Source of the DNA: an uncultured Pseudophaeobacter sp.
GTDB taxonomy: Bacteria > Pseudomonadota > Alphaproteobacteria > Rhodobacterales > Rhodobacteraceae
Direction: 5' to 3'
Assembly (NCBI GenBank): GCA_905479575.1
Contig: CAJQNB010000022.1
Span: 1-46,914 of the forward strand
DNA: 46,914 nt
Positions within the stretch are counted from its first letter, which is position 1, and every line of letters begins with the position of its first letter. The position numbers were made by a program, and so were the translations under genes. Below the pieces are notes generated by a model, which was given only the letters and a program-made list of their open reading frames with translations, made no database searches and was not told the origin of the DNA. Positions 43,522 to 46,914 of this stretch are shown here, in pieces.

Positions 43522-44010
43522 CTAACAAGGCCAAATTGGTGCAGTTTTTGAAAAAACTTTGTGGCGCATCTCGGTGCCGATCGAAATTCCATATCTAGCG
43601 GCCAAACCACCATTGATTTCGAGCACAGCAAAGACGTTACTGCCGCCCGGCAGCGGCGTCAGATCACCGGGAACCGCATCCGCCTGCACCCGAATGACCC
43701 GACCGGTCTGATCGAGAAAAATGATATCAAGTGGAATGAGGGTATTCTTCATCCAAAAGGCCACGCGCTGCGGCTTTGAATAGACAAAAAGCATACCCGC
43801 GCCCCGCGCCATGCTTTCGCGGAACATCAGCCCCTGGGCGCGTTCGGCTTCGTCATCAGCAATTTCAACGGAAAAGGATGTTTGCCCCCAGCTGCCACGC
43901 AGCTCCACCCGATCGGGACGACAGTCCGCTGCGAGAACTGGGGCAGAAAGGCCCAGGCCACAGATAAGGGCCAAGGCCGGTGCGGCGAGAGAGGCTCTCA
44001 ACCGCGCCAT
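43522..44010 (-). CDS. DUF192 domain-containing exported protein
   Basis: 162 residues from ATG at 44010. A signal peptide (SLAAPALALICGLGLSAPVLAA) precedes the single DUF192 domain: FSVEIADDEAERAQGLMFRE, GMLFVYSKPQRVAFWMKNTLIPLDIIFLDQTGRVI, and VFAVLEINGGLAARYGISIG. The function of the family is unknown. It starts 4 bases after the cold-shock gene stop, so the two are co-transcribed, an arrangement I believe is conserved in this family. Confidence 0.85.
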   Translation of the reverse strand: MARLRASLAAPALALICGLGLSAPVLAADCRPDRVELRGSWGQTSFSVEIADDEAERAQGLMFRESMARGAGMLFVYSKPQRVAFWMKNTLIPLDIIFLDQTGRVIRVQADAVPGDLTPLPGGSNVFAVLEINGGLAARYGISIGTEMRHKVFSKTAPIWPC

Positions 44011-44014
44011 GAGA

Positions 44015-44557
44015 TCAGCTGTCCTGATTGCTATCAAGCAGGGCGGCTTCCCAGGCTTGAACTTCGGCAGCCATTTGACCGCGTTTGCCGTCAATCACCC
44101 GCACGGCCAGGGCTTCGCCAGGCTGCAGATCCGCCAGGCCAGATTGGCGCAGCACCTCTACATGCAGAAAGACATCTTCGCTGCGGCCAAAGATATTGGC
44201 AAAACCAAATCCCTTGCCTTTGTTGAACCACTTCACCCGCGCAGGTACCAGCGGTTTGGAGGTCAAATCACTGAGGTCAAAATCGGCAAAATCGCTCAGA
44301 ACCGGAGACTCCTCGCGCTCCGGCGGATGGATTGCCAGGACTTCGACCGCCTGCACCCCCCGATCGGTGCGATGGGTCACTATTTCGACACGGGTACCAT
44401 CTGCAACGGAACTCTGTCCGAAATTACGAAGTACATTTACGTGCAACAAAATATCAGGGCCGCCCAGATCGGACACAACAAAACCAAATCCCTTGGTGGG
44501 ATCAAACCATTTAACGAGGCCTTGGATTTGCTGCAGGCTGCTCAGATCTTCTGCCAC
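44015..44557 (-). CDS. Tandem cold-shock domain protein
   Basis: 180 residues with two cold-shock (OB-fold, nucleic-acid-binding) domains. CSD1 (about 10-75) has VKWFDPTKGFGFVVSD (RNP1) and DILLHVNVL (RNP2-like). An acidic linker (SPVLSDFADFDLSDL) follows. CSD2 (about 105-170) has VKWFNKGKGFGFANIFG and DVFLHVEVLRQ. The RNP1 aromatic residues are kept in both. The duplicated form differs from the ~70-residue CspA type and is seen in alphaproteobacteria. It probably binds RNA or single-stranded DNA. First gene of a pair with DUF192. Confidence 0.9.
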   Translation of the reverse strand: MAEDLSSLQQIQGLVKWFDPTKGFGFVVSDLGGPDILLHVNVLRNFGQSSVADGTRVEIVTHRTDRGVQAVEVLAIHPPEREESPVLSDFADFDLSDLTSKPLVPARVKWFNKGKGFGFANIFGRSEDVFLHVEVLRQSGLADLQPGEALAVRVIDGKRGQMAAEVQAWEAALLDSNQDS

Positions 44558-44675
44558 TTATCTCATCCACTGCGTATTTTTCATTTTGGTAGTGACGTGA
44601 TGCGCGATTTCACTGCCTAATTTCAAGCAAAAACCCTCCCATTTGTTAGGAAAGTGCTATTTTCCTTGATAAACC

Positions 44676-45281
44676 TTAAGGATTAAGTCGCGAAACAGAC
44701 CATTTGTCCTGTTCGGCATCATAAATCCAAGTAAAACGGTCGTGTAAACGAAAGGCCCCATCCGCCCAAAACTCAATTTCGACAGGTGAAATTCGATATC
44801 CACCCCAAAACGGCGGTCTTGGGGGATTCGGCCCCTTGGTGGCTGTCACCTTCGCCACCTCAGCCATCAGGCTGGCACGGCTGTCCAGCGGCCGGGACTG
44901 TTTTGAGGCCCAGGCGCCAAGGCGGCTTTTGAGCGAGCGAGAGGCATAATATTCATCCGCCTTTGGCCCCTCCTCGCGGCTGATATTGCCGCGCACGCGG
45001 ATTTGCCGCCGCAGGGATTTCCAATGCATGACAAAGGAGGCCTTGCCAGCCTGGTCCAGCTCCTGGGCCTTGGCGCTTTCGTAATTTGTATAAAAGACAA
45101 AGGCGTCCGCTTCGATCTCTTTCAGCAAGACCATGCGCGAATTGGGCAACCCATTGGAATCAACCGTCGCCAACGCAATCGCATTGGGATCATTGATTTC
45201 GGTCTTTTCCGCCTCTGTCAGCCAGGTGCGGGCAATTTCAAATGGGTCATCGCCGGCAAAGATCCCTGAACGTTCGCTCAT
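44676..45281 (-). CDS. pdxH: Pyridoxamine 5'-phosphate oxidase
   Basis: FMN-dependent oxidase making pyridoxal 5'-phosphate from PNP/PMP, the last step of vitamin B6 synthesis. 201 residues, typical length. Motifs: [60 protein letters not shown], and the C-terminal [35 protein letters not shown] ending. The ATG has GAGG upstream. Single gene, divergent from fabI. Confidence 0.93.
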   Translation of the reverse strand: MSERSGIFAGDDPFEIARTWLTEAEKTEINDPNAIALATVDSNGLPNSRMVLLKEIEADAFVFYTNYESAKAQELDQAGKASFVMHWKSLRRQIRVRGNISREEGPKADEYYASRSLKSRLGAWASKQSRPLDSRASLMAEVAKVTATKGPNPPRPPFWGGYRISPVEIEFWADGAFRLHDRFTWIYDAEQDKWSVSRLNP

Positions 45282-45427
45282 AAGAGCCTCCTGTCTGTTT
45301 TCGTCGGTACACTAGGCAGCACATTTCAGAACAGCAAGGGCTGCGCGACACGGATCTGGCCTGGACAGCCACTGGGTCAGTTGCAGGAACAATCAAGGTG
45401 GCCCCTTGAAGCAGGCGCACCAACATA

Positions 45428-45441
45428 TTAAACGTGTTTAA
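45428..45441. promoter_or_regulatory. Palindrome upstream of fabI
   Basis: TTAAACGTGTTTAA, an almost perfect 14-bp inverted repeat, 29 bases before the fabI start and so in the promoter or leader. It could be a repressor operator controlling fatty acid synthesis. The regulator is unknown. Confidence 0.4.
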
Positions 45442-45469
45442 CTTTACGGAACACAGGCGGAGAACCTGA

Positions 45470-46273
45470 ATGTCTAATCAACTGCTGACCGGCAAGCGCG
45501 GTCTGATCATGGGCCTGGCCAATGACAAATCGATTGCCTGGGGAATAGCCAAAGCCTGTGCCGATGCGGGTGCTGAGCTGGCCTTTTCCTTTCAGGGCGA
45601 CGCTCTGAAAAAACGCGTCGTGCCGCTGGCCGAACAGCTGGGGAGCGATATCGTTCTGCCCTGCGATGTATCGGACGAAGCCTCGATGGATGCGCTGTTT
45701 GCCTCCTTGCAAGAAAAATGGGGTAAGCTGGACTTTGTGGTTCATGCCATCGGTTTCTCGGACAAGAGCGAGCTGCGCGGCCGCTACGTCGACACCAGCC
45801 GCGACAATTTCCAGATGACCATGGATATTTCAGTCTATTCCTTTACCGCCATCGCCAAACGCGCGGAAAAGATGATGGCTGAGGGCGGCTCGATGCTGAC
45901 GCTCACCTATTATGGCGCCGAGCAGGTGATGCCGCACTATAATGTCATGGGTGTTGCCAAGGCCGCGCTAGAAGCCTCCGTCAAATATCTGGCCGAAGAT
46001 CTGGGCAAAGACGGCATTCGCGTCAACGCCATCTCGGCTGGTCCGATCAAAACCCTGGCCGCCTCGGGTATTGGTGATTTCCGCTACATCATGAAGTGGA
46101 ACGAATACAACTCGCCGCTGCGTCGCAATGTGACCACGGATGATGTGGGCAAATCTGCCCTGTACCTGCTGTCTGATCTCAGCTCCGGCGTGACCGGTGA
46201 GAACCTGCACGTGGATGCGGGCTACCACGTGGTTGGCATGAAAGCTGTCGACGCGCCTGACATTACAAAATAA
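45470..46273 (+). CDS. fabI: Enoyl-[acyl-carrier-protein] reductase (NADH) FabI
   Basis: 267-residue short-chain dehydrogenase-type reductase of the last step of fatty acid elongation. NADH-binding N-terminus GKRGLIMGLANDKSIAWGIAKA; catalytic Tyr-x6-Lys in PHYNVMGVAK with the upstream Tyr in LTYYGAEQ. The C-terminal VTGENLHVDAGYHVVGM is typical. Ribosome binding site CGGAG. Divergent from pdxH. Confidence 0.94.
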   Translation: MSNQLLTGKRGLIMGLANDKSIAWGIAKACADAGAELAFSFQGDALKKRVVPLAEQLGSDIVLPCDVSDEASMDALFASLQEKWGKLDFVVHAIGFSDKSELRGRYVDTSRDNFQMTMDISVYSFTAIAKRAEKMMAEGGSMLTLTYYGAEQVMPHYNVMGVAKAALEASVKYLAEDLGKDGIRVNAISAGPIKTLAASGIGDFRYIMKWNEYNSPLRRNVTTDDVGKSALYLLSDLSSGVTGENLHVDAGYHVVGMKAVDAPDITK

Positions 46274-46320
46274 CCTCTGCTAGATTCCCCTCCTGTTCAC
46301 CCTGCCCCATTTCCTTCACG

Positions 46321-46379
46321 GGGCGGAGTGATCAGGAGGTACCACCTTTGACTAGACTGCTTTTTTGATCACTGCGCCC
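46321..46379. repeat. Long inverted repeat upstream of gpt
   Basis: Arms 46321-46334 and 46366-46379 (GGGCGGAGTGATCA against TGATCACTGCGCCC) pair at 13 of 14 positions around a 31-base loop that ends in a T-run. It lies between fabI and gpt. It may be a structured 5' leader of gpt, an end-of-transcript stabiliser for fabI, or a tiny mobile-element relic. Confidence 0.6.
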
Positions 46380-46451
46380 ACAGGCCTCCTTCGCGAAGCT
46401 CGGCCAGGATCGGATCAGCACCCCCACGCAGCCACTGCCGGAGCCATAAAG

Positions 46452-46914
46452 ATGACAGACCGCCTGCCGCATGAAAAAGGCTTTCATATCAGCTGGGACC
46501 AGATCCACCGAGACAGCCGGGCGCTGGCCTGGCGTTTGGATGGACAGGGGCCCGACAATAATGCCTGGCGCGCCGTGGTGGCAATCACCCGTGGCGGCAT
46601 GGCCCCTGCAATGATCATCGCCCGCGAGCTGGACATCCGCACGGTCGATACCATCAGCGTGAAATCCTATCATTCCGGCGGCGGCAAGGCCGATCAACAG
46701 CGCGAAGCCGAAGTGCTGAAAAGCCCCGACCCCGCACTGATGGGCGATGGCGAAGGTATTCTGATCATCGACGATCTGGTGGACAGTGGCAAAACTCTGG
46801 AACTGGTGCGGGCCATGTACCCCAAGGCGCATGTTGCCACCGTCTATGCCAAACCCAAAGGCCGCCCCATGGTGGATACCTTTATCACCGAGGTCAGCCA
46901 GGACACCTGGATCT
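46452..46914 (+). CDS. gpt: Xanthine phosphoribosyltransferase (partial, C-terminus off window)
   Basis: Purine salvage enzyme transferring phosphoribosyl from PRPP to xanthine or guanine. I translated the plus strand from ATG at 46452 (GGAG 8 bases upstream): [20 protein letters not shown], then [20 protein letters not shown], and the PRPP-binding motif [18 protein letters not shown], then [11 protein letters not shown]. 154 residues are visible and the gene runs off the right edge. The Gpt (E. coli-type) subgroup fits best. Confidence 0.92.
   Translation, partial: MTDRLPHEKGFHISWDQIHRDSRALAWRLDGQGPDNNAWRAVVAITRGGMAPAMIIARELDIRTVDTISVKSYHSGGGKADQQREAEVLKSPDPALMGDGEGILIIDDLVDSGKTLELVRAMYPKAHVATVYAKPKGRPMVDTFITEVSQDTWI

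Noticed and set aside
46274..46451. Purine riboswitch before gpt
   Set aside because: The conserved core of guanine riboswitches is not visible; only a long inverted repeat is present.

Overview
The window reads as a chromosomal stretch of an alphaproteobacterium of the family Rhodobacteraceae (Roseobacter group, of the Ruegeria/Phaeobacter/Leisingera kind). This rests on gene content and not on any database search. The markers are a B12-dependent ribonucleotide reductase (nrdJ), class II DAHP synthase, an IalB-family protein, a Hint-domain exoprotein, a small protein resembling the gene-transfer-agent (GTA) spike base of Rhodobacter capsulatus, and two copies of a double-hairpin repeat that I associate with this group.

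Left part (1-22.9 kb), mostly core genome. A minus-strand run holds yicC, gmk, a gamma-class carbonic anhydrase-like protein, phoR and pstS (cut by the window edge), with a three-repeat Pho box before pstS. A PAS-domain gene, the DAHP synthase gene and a GlxA-type AraC regulator follow. A complete branched-chain-amino-acid-type ABC operon (substrate-binding protein, livG, livF, livH, livM) comes next, interrupted by a small exported Cys-containing protein of unknown function. After a DUF853/HerA-like ATPase gene lies a 0.6 kb gap with two promoter-plus-terminator units that look like small RNA genes. Then come an ialB-like gene and an envelope cluster: a ketoacyl-ACP synthase broken by a one-base frameshift, a dedicated acyl carrier protein, LpxD, an L,D-transpeptidase and a Tat-exported DUF882/M15 peptidase.

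Middle part (22.9-31.7 kb), accessory. Directly after tRNA-Arg(CCG) comes an IS5-type remnant, then an AT-richer pair of polysaccharide genes (a Wzx-like flippase and a glycosyltransferase). A graveyard of IS5, IS3 and IS110 fragments follows. Next are a Hint-domain secreted protein and a two-gene pair resembling the GTA/phage spike base and its receptor-binding partner. The neighbourhood mixes surface-glycan synthesis with what may be glycan-binding spikes.

Right part (31.7-46.9 kb), mostly metabolism. It holds a DUF1295 membrane protein divergent from a TetR regulator; a MarR, alpha/beta-hydrolase and enoyl-CoA isomerase-like operon with a clear palindromic operator; a three-gene iron-complex-type ABC importer; nrdJ with two NrdR-like boxes; and tRNA-Pro(TGG). 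The end carries a DUF192 protein with a tandem cold-shock protein, pdxH, fabI and the start of a xanthine phosphoribosyltransferase gene behind a long inverted repeat. The best leads for something new are the spike pair in its glycan neighbourhood, the two small RNA candidates, the ACP/KAS/LpxD cluster and the unknown protein inside the liv operon.
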